From contig NZ_JAVREK010000009.1 of assembly GCF_031845375.1 (NCBI RefSeq), positions 124,001-188,000 on the forward strand: a stretch of 64,000 bases of DNA. Reading direction: 5' to 3'. Below are positions 18,220 to 27,249 of the stretch, piece by piece (positions within the stretch are counted from its first letter, which is position 1; each line of letters begins with the position of its first letter). This DNA is from Streptomonospora wellingtoniae. Its GTDB lineage: Bacteria; Actinomycetota; Actinomycetes; Streptosporangiales; Streptosporangiaceae. Both the position numbers and the translations under genes were made by a program. The notes under the pieces are model-generated. The model saw only the letters and a list, made by a program, of their open reading frames with translations. It ran no database searches and was not told the origin of the DNA.

Positions 18220-18750
18220 TCAGGCGCCGGCGAGATCCAGCAGCCGGGTGGTGGTGTTCCAGTTGCGGACGGTGACCGGGGCGGGAAGATAGCGGTCCAG
18301 GAGCGGCGCCAGCTTGGCCCGGCCCAGGCCGTCGGGGAAGTACAGGTACACCTCGCGATCGCCCGGGACCAGCTCCTCAGGCGCGTAGGCGGCGCTGTCG
18401 AGGGCCGCCAGGCGCTCCCGGTCGACGGGGGAGTCCAGGAAAGCCACCGCGCACTTGGCCGGGTCGCGCACCGGGAACGGGATGCCGTCGACGACGCGCC
18501 GCAGGTCGGCGGCGCTGCGCACGATCACCGCGACCGACACCCCCAGTTCGTCGGCGAGCGCCCCCTCGATCGCGGTCCCGAGCGCGCGGGGGTCGGCCTC
18601 GGCGGCGCCGAAGACGGCGTTGCCGCTCTGCAGCAGCGTCGCGGTTCCGGTGTAGCCCAGCCCGTCCAGCAGCGCGCGCAGGTCGGCCATGCGGACCTTG
18701 TTGCGACCGCCCACGTTGATCCCCCTCAGCAGGGCCGCGTACGTGCCCAC
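18220..18750 (-). CDS. DUF1697 family protein
   Basis: 176 residues from GTG 18750, behind GGGAGGA. 'YAALLRGINVGGRNKVRMADLR', 'TLLQSGNAVFGA' and the C-terminal 'VTVRNWNTTTRLLDLA' are the canonical DUF1697 blocks; this is a widely conserved cytoplasmic family of unknown function. (The first block is quoted from residues 4 onward.) A copy of the 24-bp dispersed motif lies 107 bp upstream of its start. Confidence 0.9.
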   Translation of the reverse strand: MGTYAALLRGINVGGRNKVRMADLRALLDGLGYTGTATLLQSGNAVFGAAEADPRALGTAIEGALADELGVSVAVIVRSAADLRRVVDGIPFPVRDPAKCAVAFLDSPVDRERLAALDSAAYAPEELVPGDREVYLYFPDGLGRAKLAPLLDRYLPAPVTVRNWNTTTRLLDLAGA

Positions 18751-18856
18751 CGAATCCTCCCGTCCTCGGTTCCCTCCGCCGCCCGTCGGCGGCAGGAGGG
18801 GCAGCCTATCGACCGGGTGTGACGACCGTCCGTGGCCGCGCTGCCGCACCGCATAT

Positions 18857-18878
18857 GAATCTACGATGTAAAGGTCGT
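18857..18878. repeat. Dispersed motif copy A (TCTAC-N3-GTAAA)
   Basis: Reads GAATCTACGATGTAAAGG then TCGT. It differs from copies B (27651) and C (28681) by one base in the core and a 3-bp deletion. The core TCTAC-N3-GTAAA is an imperfect 5-3-5 dyad. It lies between the divergent DUF1697 and sigma-factor genes. Confidence 0.6.
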
Positions 18879-19060
18879 TTTTTCGGTAACCCTTTGACCA
18901 ATACACCTGCCGCTCGCGCCACGCAGGCGGCCCCATCCACCCGCACCGCAGGCGCTCACGCTTCCGAACACGCCGGCGGAAGCGGCCGCGGGGCCGCAGC
19001 CGCCGGTATTGTCACACCCTCCGGCTAGCGTGAGGATGGTCATAGCTACAGCGGAGACCG

Positions 19061-19094
19061 CGCGGCCCACCGCCTGCGCCGGCGGTGGGCCGCG
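19061..19094 (+). promoter_or_regulatory. Strong hairpin in the sigma-factor leader
   Basis: Perfect 14-bp stem (19061-19074 with 19081-19094), loop tgcgcc, 27 bp before the sigma-factor start. A TGTCACA box (19010-19016) resembling ECF -35 elements lies upstream. The rest of the 371-bp gap 18751-19121 holds only motif copy A. Confidence 0.45.
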
Positions 19095-19121
19095 CGTTCG
19101 GCTCTCTCCTAGGGACCAGTG

Positions 19122-20141
19122 ATGAGCGATCTCACCGCCACATCCGGCAAGGACCCCGCCGCGGCGGGCGAGGACGTCGAGCACAAGCTCGAGTCCTACC
19201 GCGTCGAACTCACCGGCTACTGCTACCGGATGCTGGGTTCCGCCTTCGAGGCCGAGGACGCGGTCCAGGAGGCGATGGTGCGGGCCTGGCGCAGCATCGA
19301 CCGCTTCGAAGGGCGCTCCTCGCTCCGGTCGTGGCTCTACCGCATCGCCACCAACACCTGCGTGGACATCCTCAACGGCCGATCGCGTCGCGCGCGGCCG
19401 GTGGACATGGGGCCCGCCCAGGGCACCGACGCCGTGCTGGGTCCCGCCCACCCCGAGAACACCTGGGTCGAGCCGTTCCCGGACAGCCGCGCACTGCCCG
19501 CCCTCGACGACCCCGCCGAGCAGGTGGCGCTGCGCGACACGGTGCGGCTGGCGTTCGTGGCCGCGCTCCAGCACCTGGCCCCGCGCCAGCGGGCGGTGCT
19601 GATCCTGCGCGAGGTCCTGGCCTGGCGGGCCCAGGAGGTCGCCGACCTGCTCGACACCACTGTCGCCTCGGTCAACAGCGCACTGCAGCGCGCGCGGGCC
19701 ACCATGGCCGCGGTCGGCGACGCCGATACCACGGACCCGCTGCGGCCCGACGACGCCGCCCAGCAGGCGCTGCTGAAGCGCTACGTCGACGCCTTCGAGC
19801 ACTACGACCTCGACGCGTTGGCCGCACTGCTGCGCGAGGACGCCGCCATGTCGATGCCGCCCTACGCGCTGTGGCTACAGGGCACCCGCGCTATCGCCGC
19901 CTGGATGACCGGCCCCGGCCACGGCTGCCGGGGTTCCCGGCTGGTCCCGGTCGCCGCGAACGGCACGGGTGCCTTCGGCCAGTACCGGCCCGGCGGCCCC
20001 GGCGGGACCTTCGAGCCGTGGGCCCTGCAGGTCGTCGAGACCTCGGGCGACAGCATCGTGGGCATCACCAACTACCTCGACACCGAGCGGATGTTCCCGC
20101 TGTTCGGTCTGCCCGACCGCCTCGGCCCGCAGCCGGCTTGA
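19122..20141 (+). CDS. ECF-type sigma factor with SnoaL-like C-terminus (SigG/SigX5-like)
   Basis: 339 residues. Region 2 (about 20-95) has 'YCYRMLGSAFEAEDAVQEAMVRAW' and 'SSLRSWLYRIATNTCVD'; region 4 (about 145-200) has 'LQHLAPRQRAVLILREVL' and 'DTTVASVNSALQRARA'. Residues about 210-335 form a SnoaL/NTF2-like domain ('LLKRYVDAFEHYDLDALAALL'), typical of large ECF sigma factors that need no classical anti-sigma factor and are tuned by this domain. Start ATG 19122; a GTG directly before is in frame. The DoxX gene follows by 94 bp and is a likely target or partner. Confidence 0.9.
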   Translation: MSDLTATSGKDPAAAGEDVEHKLESYRVELTGYCYRMLGSAFEAEDAVQEAMVRAWRSIDRFEGRSSLRSWLYRIATNTCVDILNGRSRRARPVDMGPAQGTDAVLGPAHPENTWVEPFPDSRALPALDDPAEQVALRDTVRLAFVAALQHLAPRQRAVLILREVLAWRAQEVADLLDTTVASVNSALQRARATMAAVGDADTTDPLRPDDAAQQALLKRYVDAFEHYDLDALAALLREDAAMSMPPYALWLQGTRAIAAWMTGPGHGCRGSRLVPVAANGTGAFGQYRPGGPGGTFEPWALQVVETSGDSIVGITNYLDTERMFPLFGLPDRLGPQPA

Positions 20142-20235
20142 CCCCCGCCCGCCGCAGCGCCGCTCGCGGCGGCGATGAGTCCGGAGGGCCGGCGCGGTCC
20201 ACCCCTGCGACGCCCCGTCGATCCAGGAGGTCCCG

Positions 20236-20682
20236 ATGTCCGAGCCGGTCCGCACACCGCCGGGGTCCGAGCCCGCCGCCCCGGCCGCCCGGCCGCGCCG
20301 CGCGGTCCACATCGCGCTGTGGGTGCTGCAGGTCCTCACCGGCCTGTTCTTCGTGTTCGCCAGCGCCGTACCCAAGCTCACGGCGTCGCCCTACGCCCTC
20401 GACACCTTCGAGGGGATGGGAGCCGGTGCGTGGCTGATGTACACGGTGGGCGTCCTGGAGCTCGCCGGCGGTATCGCCCTGATGGTCCCGGTTCTGGCGG
20501 CGCTCGCGGGCCTGTGCTTCATCGGGCTGATGATCGGCGCGTTCATCGTCCAGATGAGCTACTTCGGCGGTGAGAACGCGGCCACCCCGGTGATCCTCGG
20601 TGCCGTGGCCGCCCTCATCGCGTGGGGGAGGCGGCGCAGCCTCGGCGACCTCGCCCGGCTGGTGGGAGGCCGGCGCCGCTGA
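20236..20682 (+). CDS. DoxX-family membrane protein
   Basis: 148 residues with a ribosome site CAGGAGGTC. Four membrane segments: 'IALWVLQVLTGLFFVFASAV', a second around 'LMYTVGVLELAGGIALM', a third 'LCFIGLMIGAFIVQM' and a fourth near 'VILGAVAALIAW'. DoxX proteins are small quinone-oxidoreductase-like or redox-linked membrane proteins. Its pairing with an ECF sigma gene is common in actinomycetes and suggests stress-induced expression; the exact role is unknown. Confidence 0.87.
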   Translation: MSEPVRTPPGSEPAAPAARPRRAVHIALWVLQVLTGLFFVFASAVPKLTASPYALDTFEGMGAGAWLMYTVGVLELAGGIALMVPVLAALAGLCFIGLMIGAFIVQMSYFGGENAATPVILGAVAALIAWGRRRSLGDLARLVGGRRR

Positions 20683-20885
20683 GATCGTGCGGCGGTGACC
20701 GGAGCGCCCAGCGCCAACGCGCGCCCGCTCCGGTGTCCGCTGTCCGCACGCTCGGCGCTCGCGGGCGGCGTCCAGGCCGCCGCTGCCGCCCGGCGTGACA
20801 CAGCACACTCCCCATGCCCCCCGGGCGGGTGCTAATCTGGGCCCCGGGTTGCAGCAGTCTTGATTTCGCATGATCCACGTACGAT

Positions 20886-20918
20886 CGCCCGCGGAGTTTT
20901 TGACCAGCGGGCGTTTTT
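20886..20918 (+). terminator. Terminator-like hairpin in the cold-shock leader
   Basis: Stem CGCCCGC (20886-20892) with GCGGGCG (20907-20913), a 14-nt T-rich loop, then TTTTT. It lies 82 bp before the cold-shock start, in what should be its 5' UTR, so it may act as a temperature-sensitive attenuator rather than a simple terminator. Confidence 0.55.
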
Positions 20919-20999
20919 CATTCCTGAGAAAGGTTCCGCGGCACCCCCAGACGCCGCAGGGTGCGGGTCTGGACCGATCTCGGAATGGAGAGATCCGCC

Positions 21000-21203
21000 A
21001 TGGCGCAGGGAACCGTGAAGTGGTTCAACAGCGAAAAGGGCTTCGGCTTCATCCAGCAGGACGCCGGCGGCCCGGACGTCTTCGTCCACTACAGCAACAT
21101 CGCGGGCAACGGCTTCCGCAACCTTGAGGAGAACCAGCGCGTCGAGTTCGACGTCACGCAGAGCCCCAAGGGTCCGCAGGCCGAGAACGTCCAGGGCCTC
21201 TGA
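21000..21203 (+). CDS. Cold-shock protein (CspA family)
   Basis: 67 residues, 'GTVKWFNSEKGFGFIQQ' with both RNP motifs (KGFGFI and 'DVFVHYSNI'), a single five-stranded OB-fold that binds single-stranded nucleic acid and melts RNA structure. ATG 21000 follows GGAGAG. The long leader with a terminator-like hairpin (20886-20918) is reminiscent of csp self-regulation. A strong terminator follows the gene. Confidence 0.95.
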   Translation: MAQGTVKWFNSEKGFGFIQQDAGGPDVFVHYSNIAGNGFRNLEENQRVEFDVTQSPKGPQAENVQGL

Positions 21204-21228
21204 GTCCTGGCGGCATAAGCACGCGGTC

Positions 21229-21265
21229 GGGGGCCGCGCCGGGTGACCGGCGCGGCCCCCGTTTC
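21229..21265 (+). terminator. Intrinsic terminator of the cold-shock gene
   Basis: Perfect 12-bp stem (21229-21240 with 21249-21260), 8-nt loop, then GTTTC, 26 bp after the stop codon. Confidence 0.75.
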
Positions 21266-21351
21266 GTGTGCGCGGCCCCGCGGCGCACGGACGGCCCCGT
21301 GCCCGCCTCCGTGGCGCGGCGCACGGTCGCGATGAGGCGGTCTTGGTTAGC

Positions 21352-21909
21352 ATGCCCGATATGACCCCGAGCCTTGAGCTGCACACCGAGCGGTTGACGA
21401 TCCGCGACTGGACCACCGACGACGCCGAAGCGGCCCTGCGGATCTACGGCGCCGGGGAAGTCGCACGCTGGCTGACACCGGAGATGCGCACCGTCCGCGA
21501 CGCCGAGGCCATGCGCTCGGTGCTGCACGCCTGGGTCGAGGCCCAGCCCAACTTCGTTCCGCCGGCCGGACGCTGGGCGATCGTGCGCAGCGGTGACGGC
21601 GAGCTGATCGGCGGCCTTTCGCTGCGCCTGCTACCGCCCTTCGAAGAGGACTTCGAGCTCAACTGGCAGCTTCGCCCCGACGCGTGGGGCAACGGGTACG
21701 CCACCGAGGCCGGCGTCGCCGCCATCCGGTGGGCCTTCGCCCAGGGCATCGAAGAGCTGTTCGCCGTCGCCCGCCCCAAGAACACGCGCGCCATCGCCAC
21801 CGCGCGCAGGCTGGGCATGGAATGGGTCGGCGAGACCGAGAAGTACTACAACACCCGCCTGCAGGCGTTCCGGATCCGCCCCGCCGACACCCCCGACCGG
21901 CCGCGCTGA
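21352..21909 (+). CDS. GNAT-family N-acetyltransferase (RimJ/RimL type)
   Basis: 185 residues from ATG 21352 (a second ATG at 21361 is as likely; no clear ribosome site). 'LHTERLTIRDWTTDDAEAALRI' region opens the fold; the acetyl-CoA pyrophosphate loop reads 'RPDAWGNGYATEAGVAAI', and 'NTRAIATARRLGMEWVGE' is the conserved C-terminal helix. Family members acetylate protein N-termini, amino acids or small amines; the substrate here is unknown. Confidence 0.88.
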   Translation: MPDMTPSLELHTERLTIRDWTTDDAEAALRIYGAGEVARWLTPEMRTVRDAEAMRSVLHAWVEAQPNFVPPAGRWAIVRSGDGELIGGLSLRLLPPFEEDFELNWQLRPDAWGNGYATEAGVAAIRWAFAQGIEELFAVARPKNTRAIATARRLGMEWVGETEKYYNTRLQAFRIRPADTPDRPR

Positions 21910-21961
21910 CCCCCGCACCACTCCCCGGTGGCGCCGCCCGCCCCCACGGAGAGGAATCGGC

Positions 21962-22384
21962 ATGACCGACGCCGCCCCCGCCCCCGAACGCGACCTCGGC
22001 CGCATGCTGGCCGGTCTGGAGCCGCAGCTGCGGCCCGGCACCTACGTCTTCGCCCGCGCTGACACGCTGCCCCCCGGACTGCGTCCGGTGGTCACGGTCG
22101 CCGAGGACGAAGGGCTGACCGTGGTCTGCACCCGCGACGAGGCGGAGACCGCCGGGCTCCGGCACGGCTTCGCCGCCGCGTGGATCACGCTGCTCGTGCA
22201 TTCGGCGCTGGACGCTGTCGGTCTGACCGGCGCGGTCTCGGCGGCCCTCGCCGAGGCCGGGCTGGCGTGCAACGTGGTCGCCGGCTACCACCACGACCAC
22301 CTGTTCGTGCCGACCGGGCAGGGGGAGCGGGCCGTCGAGGTGCTGCATGCGCTCTCGGCCGGCGCTGCGGGATCCGCCGGCTGA
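21962..22384 (+). CDS. ACT-domain protein
   Basis: 140 residues behind GGAGAGGAA. 'LRPGTYVFARAD' begins the domain, followed by 'GLTVVCTRDEAETAGL' and 'CNVVAGYHHDHLFVP', the pattern of the COG3602-type ACT protein. ACT domains bind amino acids; these stand-alone proteins have no assigned pathway. The last ~12 residues are Ala/Gly-rich. It is convergent with the SWIM gene, 6 bp apart. Confidence 0.82.
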   Translation: MTDAAPAPERDLGRMLAGLEPQLRPGTYVFARADTLPPGLRPVVTVAEDEGLTVVCTRDEAETAGLRHGFAAAWITLLVHSALDAVGLTGAVSAALAEAGLACNVVAGYHHDHLFVPTGQGERAVEVLHALSAGAAGSAG

Positions 22385-22390
22385 GGCGCC

Positions 22391-23203
22391 TCAGCGCCCG
22401 TCGCGCTCTCGGCCCGGCGAGCGGGCCATGCGTTCGTACAGCGGCGCGAGCAGCGCCACCAGGTCGTCCGTGCCCTCATCGGGACCGGAACCGCCGCCGG
22501 CCGCGGGCGGCGGTTCGGCCAGGCCGGTGGCGGGCCTCGTGGCGTCAGGACCCGGCGGCTCCGGCAGCGCCGGGGCGCGCCAGAAGTCCCCGGGCCCCCG
22601 GAGCGGTTCCGGGTCGGCTACGCCGGGCGGCTCGGGTTCGGCGCACGCCGCCGCCGGGTCCTCGGGAAGGGCCGGGGTGCGGGCGTGGCGCCGCAGATCC
22701 GCGAGCAGTTCGCCGCGCGGACGGCCCCGCCACTCGACCAGCAGCAGCGGCTTCGCGGCCAGCGTCTCGGCCAGCGCGTACACCGCGGCCGCGGCGTGTT
22801 TGCACGGGTCCCCCCAGTCGGGGCACGAGCAGCTCAGCACCAGATCGTTCAGGCCGCTTGGCAGCAGCCGCAGTCCCATGACGCCGAAGACGCGCTCCAG
22901 CTCCTGGGGGAAGGCGCCCGCCAGCAGTGCGGCGCGGAAGACCGGTTGGGTGCCCAGCGCCCCCGCCAGCGCCGCCCACTCGCCGGGGGCGAGCACCGGG
23001 ATGATGACGCTGACCAGGTAGGGGCGCGCCCGCGAGCCCTGCACCCGCGCCGTCGCCTCGCCCGGCCGGACCTTCACCGCGGACACCGCGCCCCGGTCGG
23101 CGTAGCCGCGCCCGCGCTCGAGGCGGGCCGGGTCGCCGTCGCGCTCCACCGCCTCGCGCAAGCGGTGCGCCACCCACTCCGCGCGCCCTCGCGCCGCGGT
23201 CAC
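22391..23203 (-). CDS. SWIM zinc-finger protein
   Basis: 270 residues from GTG 23203, which overlaps the helicase stop as GTGA, implying translational coupling. The SWIM motif is 'LSCSCPDWGDPCKHAAAAVY' (CxC...CxH) around residue 135-155. The C-terminal third is Pro/Gly/Ala-rich and probably disordered. SWIM proteins paired with SNF2 ATPases are recurrent in actinomycetes; the finger likely binds DNA or the helicase. Confidence 0.87.
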   Translation of the reverse strand: MTAARGRAEWVAHRLREAVERDGDPARLERGRGYADRGAVSAVKVRPGEATARVQGSRARPYLVSVIIPVLAPGEWAALAGALGTQPVFRAALLAGAFPQELERVFGVMGLRLLPSGLNDLVLSCSCPDWGDPCKHAAAAVYALAETLAAKPLLLVEWRGRPRGELLADLRRHARTPALPEDPAAACAEPEPPGVADPEPLRGPGDFWRAPALPEPPGPDATRPATGLAEPPPAAGGGSGPDEGTDDLVALLAPLYERMARSPGRERDGR

Positions 23204-26200
23204 GGGCCCACCGCCTCGGGCGCCAGGCGCACGACCTCGCGCAGCCGGGCGGTGGAGAGATCGCCGAGCCAGTCCTCGCCGGTGCCCACGGCCGTTGCGG
23301 CCAGCCGCCGCTTGCGTTCGATCATCCCGTCGATCCGCTCCTCCAGGGTTCCCATGCACACGAGCTTGCGGACCTGCACGTCGCGGCGCTGTCCGATGCG
23401 GAACGCGCGGTCGGTCGCCTGGTCCTCCACCGCGGGGTTCCACCACCGGTCGATGTGCAGCACGTGGTTGGCGGCGGTGAGGTTCAGCCCAGTGCCGGCG
23501 GCCTTCAGCGACAGCAGCAGCACCAGGGCCCGCGGGCTGGTCTGGAACCGCCGGGTGATCTCCTCGCGTTCGGCGCGCGCGGTGCCGCCGTGCAGCCACA
23601 GCACCTCACAGCCCAGGCGCTCGGCCAGGTAGGGGGCCAGCCGCGCGCCCAGCGCGGTGTACTGGGTGAAGCAGAGCGCCTTGTCGCCCGCGGCCAGCGC
23701 GTGCTCCAGCAGCTCCCGCAGGCGCTCCAGCTTGCCCGAGCGCCCCGCCAGCGGCGACCCGTCGCCGAGGAACTGGGCCGGGTGGTTGCAGATCTGCTTC
23801 AGGCGCGCCATCGCGGCCAGCACCACGCCCTTGCGCCGGATGCCCTCGGCGTCGGCCAGGCGCTCGGTCATGTCGTCCACGGCGGCCTGGTAAAGGCTGG
23901 CCTGCTCGGGCGTCAGGGTGCACCACGCGCGGCTCTCCAGCTTCTCCGGCAGGTCGGAGATGATCGCCTTGTCGGTCTTGAGCCGGCGCAGGATGAAGGG
24001 GCCGGTGATGCGCCGCAGGTGCGCCGCGCTGTCGTCGCCGGCATCCGGCTCGGCTGCACCGCCGGCGGCCGCTGCGGCCCGCTCCACCCGCGCGGCGATG
24101 CCGTCGCGGAACGCCTGCTGGGATCCGAGCAGGCCCGGGTTGGCGAACTCCATCACCGACCACAGTTCGTCCAGGTTGTTCTCGACCGGGGTACCCGTCA
24201 GGGCGATGCGCGTGCGCGCCGGAAGCCGCCGCACCGCCGCGGCCTGGCGGGTGCCGGAGTTCTTCAGCGCCTGGGCCTCGTCGCAGACCACGCGGTGCCA
24301 GGGCATGGCGGCGAGTTCGTCGGCGTCGCGCAGCACCGTGCCGTAGGTCGTCACCACCAGGTCGGCCGTGCCCGCGGCGCGGGCCAGCGCGTTTCCGCGC
24401 AGGCGAGCGGGACCGTGGTGGAGGTGCACCGCCAGCGCGGGGGCGAACCCGGCGCTCTCGCGCTGCCAGTTGCCCACCAGCGAGACCGGGCAGACCAGCA
24501 GCGTCGGACCCGGGCGCTCGGCATTGCCGGCACGCCGCTCGTCGGCCAGCACAGCCAGCAGCTGCACTGTCTTTCCCAGCCCCATGTCGTCGGCCAGTAC
24601 CGCGCCCAGGCCCAGCTCGCCGAGGAAGCGAAGCCACGCGGCGCCGCGGCTCTGGTACGGGCGCAGCTTGCCGGTGAATCCCTCGGGCGGCTCCAGCGGC
24701 GCCATGCAGGCGTCGGTCTCGGCGCTGAGCAGCTCTCCCAGGGCGCCGTCGGCGTCGACCCCGGCCAGCGGCAGGGGAGCGGCGGTCGGTGACACGAGCA
24801 GGCGCAGCGCGTCCTCGCGGCGCATGGTGCCGCTGCCGCGCCGGCGCAGGTAGGCCAGCGCGGTGCGCAGGTGGCCGGGGTCGACCTCGACCCAGCGTCC
24901 GCGCAACCGCACCAGCGGCTGTTTGAGGCGGGCCAGCTCGGCGAGCTCGGCGGTGTCGACGCGCTCGCCGTCGCAGACGGCCTCCAGGGAGAAGTCCAGC
25001 AGGTCGGAGGCGCCGATGCCGCCCCCGCCCGGGCGTTCGCGGGCGGTCAGGTGCAGCGCGAGGGACGTGCGGCCCGACCACTCGGGCAGCACCACGGCGA
25101 ACCCGCCGGAGCTCAGCCGCGGGGCGGTGTCGCGGATGAAGGAGTGCGCCCGGGCGGTGTCGAGCGTCAGCGCGGCCGGCGCAGGCTCGGCCAGGACCTC
25201 GCGCAGGGCGGGGTAGAAGCGCGCGGCCCGGTCGAGGTCGGCGAGCATGTCCGACTCGACGCCGAGCGGCAGGCGGTCGGCGCCCTCGCCCAGCCACAGC
25301 GCCGACAGGGAGACCTGGAGGCTGGGATCGGCGCCGGACTGCACCCAGAACTCGACCCGCCACTCCTCGCGGCCCGGCGCACCCGCTCCGTCCGCGGGGT
25401 CGGGTTCGACCAGGCGGAACACCAGCCGGGCCGCGGCGGCCTCGCGCTGGGCCGCGGTGTGCCAGGCGCTCAGCCGGGCGGCCAGGTCGCGGTCGGCGGC
25501 GCTGTCGGGTTGCAACCGGTAGTCGCCGCCGGTGAGCGCTGCACTCAGCCGCTGACCGCCGGGCTCGGCCGGTCCCGCCAGCCGGATCCGGGCACGGGCG
25601 TCCAGCAGGTCGGCCAAGGCCCGGTAGACCGTGCTGCGCCCAGGCCGGGACTCGTCGGCGGCCGACGGTGGCAGTGCCGCAACCAGCGCGCCGAAGTGCT
25701 CGGTGCCGGCCCTGGTGAGCACCGGCCGCCAGAGCGCCCGCGGGGGTTCGCCCACCAGGCGCGGCAGCAGGTGGCCGCCCTCCAGCAGGCGTTCGGCGAA
25801 GGCGTCGACGGCGGCGAGGTGGGCGAAGCCCGGGCCGGCGGCGACCGTCTCGTCGGCGGCGGGCACGCCGCCCGCCGCGGCCGAGCGCAGGGCCGCCAGC
25901 AACGGGGGGGCGTGCGTGGCGGGCACATGCAATCGGGGCACCCGCCAGGTGCCCCATTCCGCCGCCTCGTCCTCGCCGGCTGCGCCGGGTGGGAGGGCAC
26001 GCCGCCGCTGCATGTCGGAGGCCCTGGAGCGCAGCGGAGCGCCGCCCGACGCGGGCAGGCGCAGCTTCCCCTCACCGGTGCCGCAGTCGGCCGCCCCGGC
26101 GCCGTCGGCGAGTGCGGCCACGGCCGCGCGCAGACGCTGCGCCGATGCGGCGAAGGGGTGGTCGGGTGCCGCGGATGCGGGGCGCCCCGCGGCGGCGGGG

Positions 26201-26289
26201 GAGGGGCCGGCGTCGTCCTCGGCCCACAGCAGGGCACCGGCCCGGCGGCCGGGCTCCGCGGCCTGCCACCGGCCATGCAGGATCAGCAC
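23200..26289 (-). CDS. SNF2-family DNA translocase/helicase
   Basis: 1029 residues. The N-terminal ~550 residues are a bacterial SNF2-associated region. The motor follows: motif I 'ADDMGLGKTVQLLAVL', motif II CDEAQALKN (DEAQ), motif III 'ALTGTPVENNLDELWS', motif V 'LKAAGTGLNLTAANHVLH' and motif VI 'DQATDRAFRIGQRRDV'. Such proteins move along double-stranded DNA and remodel protein-DNA or polymerase complexes (RapA-like). It overlaps and precedes the SWIM gene, forming a two-gene unit. Start ATG 26289. Confidence 0.94.
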   Translation of the reverse strand: MLILHGRWQAAEPGRRAGALLWAEDDAGPSPAAAGRPASAAPDHPFAASAQRLRAAVAALADGAGAADCGTGEGKLRLPASGGAPLRSRASDMQRRRALPPGAAGEDEAAEWGTWRVPRLHVPATHAPPLLAALRSAAAGGVPAADETVAAGPGFAHLAAVDAFAERLLEGGHLLPRLVGEPPRALWRPVLTRAGTEHFGALVAALPPSAADESRPGRSTVYRALADLLDARARIRLAGPAEPGGQRLSAALTGGDYRLQPDSAADRDLAARLSAWHTAAQREAAAARLVFRLVEPDPADGAGAPGREEWRVEFWVQSGADPSLQVSLSALWLGEGADRLPLGVESDMLADLDRAARFYPALREVLAEPAPAALTLDTARAHSFIRDTAPRLSSGGFAVVLPEWSGRTSLALHLTARERPGGGGIGASDLLDFSLEAVCDGERVDTAELAELARLKQPLVRLRGRWVEVDPGHLRTALAYLRRRGSGTMRREDALRLLVSPTAAPLPLAGVDADGALGELLSAETDACMAPLEPPEGFTGKLRPYQSRGAAWLRFLGELGLGAVLADDMGLGKTVQLLAVLADERRAGNAERPGPTLLVCPVSLVGNWQRESAGFAPALAVHLHHGPARLRGNALARAAGTADLVVTTYGTVLRDADELAAMPWHRVVCDEAQALKNSGTRQAAAVRRLPARTRIALTGTPVENNLDELWSVMEFANPGLLGSQQAFRDGIAARVERAAAAAGGAAEPDAGDDSAAHLRRITGPFILRRLKTDKAIISDLPEKLESRAWCTLTPEQASLYQAAVDDMTERLADAEGIRRKGVVLAAMARLKQICNHPAQFLGDGSPLAGRSGKLERLRELLEHALAAGDKALCFTQYTALGARLAPYLAERLGCEVLWLHGGTARAEREEITRRFQTSPRALVLLLSLKAAGTGLNLTAANHVLHIDRWWNPAVEDQATDRAFRIGQRRDVQVRKLVCMGTLEERIDGMIERKRRLAATAVGTGEDWLGDLSTARLREVVRLAPEAVGP

Positions 26290-26385
26290 GCCCGCCCCCT
26301 CCCTACGCGTTCAGCCACGGCAGACGCTACCCCGCGGGTGTGACGGACCCGGCACGCGCGGCGGCGCGCCGGGTCGGCCGCGGGG

Positions 26386-27249
26386 TCAGGTGAGGCGGGC
26401 GTGCAGGAGGACCCACCGGTCGGGGGAGACGTCGGCGACGAGCGCCGAGCGCGCGACCCCGGCGGCCGAGAGCGCGGAGTCCACCCGCCGCGCGGGATGG
26501 GCGCGCAGCAGCGAGGCCCGCAGGCTGCCCCCGACACCGGAGAAGCCCAGGTCCACCAGCTCCCGGTAGGAGTCCAGCTCGCCCCGCCCCACCAGCGGCC
26601 AGGGACGGCGCACCAGCCGCAGGATCGCCGAGTCGACGCCGGGCACCGGCCGGAAGCGGTCGCGCGGAACACGTCCGGCGCTGGACCAGGCGATCAGGGG
26701 CCAGGTGTGGACGGTAAGCCTGCTCCAGCGCCCGAAGCCGCCGGTGCGCTTGCGCGCGTACTCCAGCTGCGTGATCAGCGTGGCCGACAGCAGGGCGGGC
26801 GGTCTGCCGCCCGTGCCGGAGCCGGCCGGCACCCCCGCCGCCTCCAGGCACCAGCGGACGATGCCGGCCGTTGCGGAGTAGGGGATGTTGCCCACCACGT
26901 GGAACGGTTCCCGGGGCGGCTGGGCGCGGCGGAAGTCGGCCCTGACGACGCGCACCGCCGGTGCGAACCGCGCGCGCAGCGTCTCGGCCAGGTGCGGGTC
27001 GATCTCGTAGGCGGTGAGCCGGCCGCAGGCCGGCGCGAGGTACCGGGTCAGCATCCCTGCTCCGGCGCCGGGCTCGACGACGTCGTCGCCGGGGCCGACA
27101 CCGGAGGCGCGCACGACGCGGCGGGCGACGGCGGTGTCGGTGAGGAAGTTCTGCGAGTAGGTGCGGCGGCGCTGCCGCGCGGAGGCGGTGCCGGATTCGC
27201 GGCGCTGGTTGTCGGCGCCGCCCGTTCGTGCATGCCGGTTTCGTGTCAT
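26386..27249 (-). CDS. Erm-type 23S rRNA adenine-N6 methyltransferase
   Basis: 287 residues from ATG 27249, behind GGAG. 'RRRTYSQNFLTD' (QNF at 33-35), the SAM loop 'VVEPGAGAGMLTRYLAP' (Glu59) and catalytic motif IV GNIPYS (Asn121) are the Erm/KsgA set; the short C-terminal domain with 'RDRFRPVPGVDSAILRL' fits Erm rather than KsgA. Erm proteins mono- or dimethylate 23S rRNA A2058, which in known members gives macrolide-lincosamide-streptogramin B resistance. An Arg-rich candidate leader ORF lies upstream (27474-27593). Confidence 0.88.
   Translation of the reverse strand: MTRNRHARTGGADNQRRESGTASARQRRRTYSQNFLTDTAVARRVVRASGVGPGDDVVEPGAGAGMLTRYLAPACGRLTAYEIDPHLAETLRARFAPAVRVVRADFRRAQPPREPFHVVGNIPYSATAGIVRWCLEAAGVPAGSGTGGRPPALLSATLITQLEYARKRTGGFGRWSRLTVHTWPLIAWSSAGRVPRDRFRPVPGVDSAILRLVRRPWPLVGRGELDSYRELVDLGFSGVGGSLRASLLRAHPARRVDSALSAAGVARSALVADVSPDRWVLLHARLT

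Noticed and set aside
19010..19032. ECF41-like promoter TGTCACA...CGTG upstream of the sigma gene
   Set aside because: Spacer of 12 bp is too short for the known 16-17; noted but not called.
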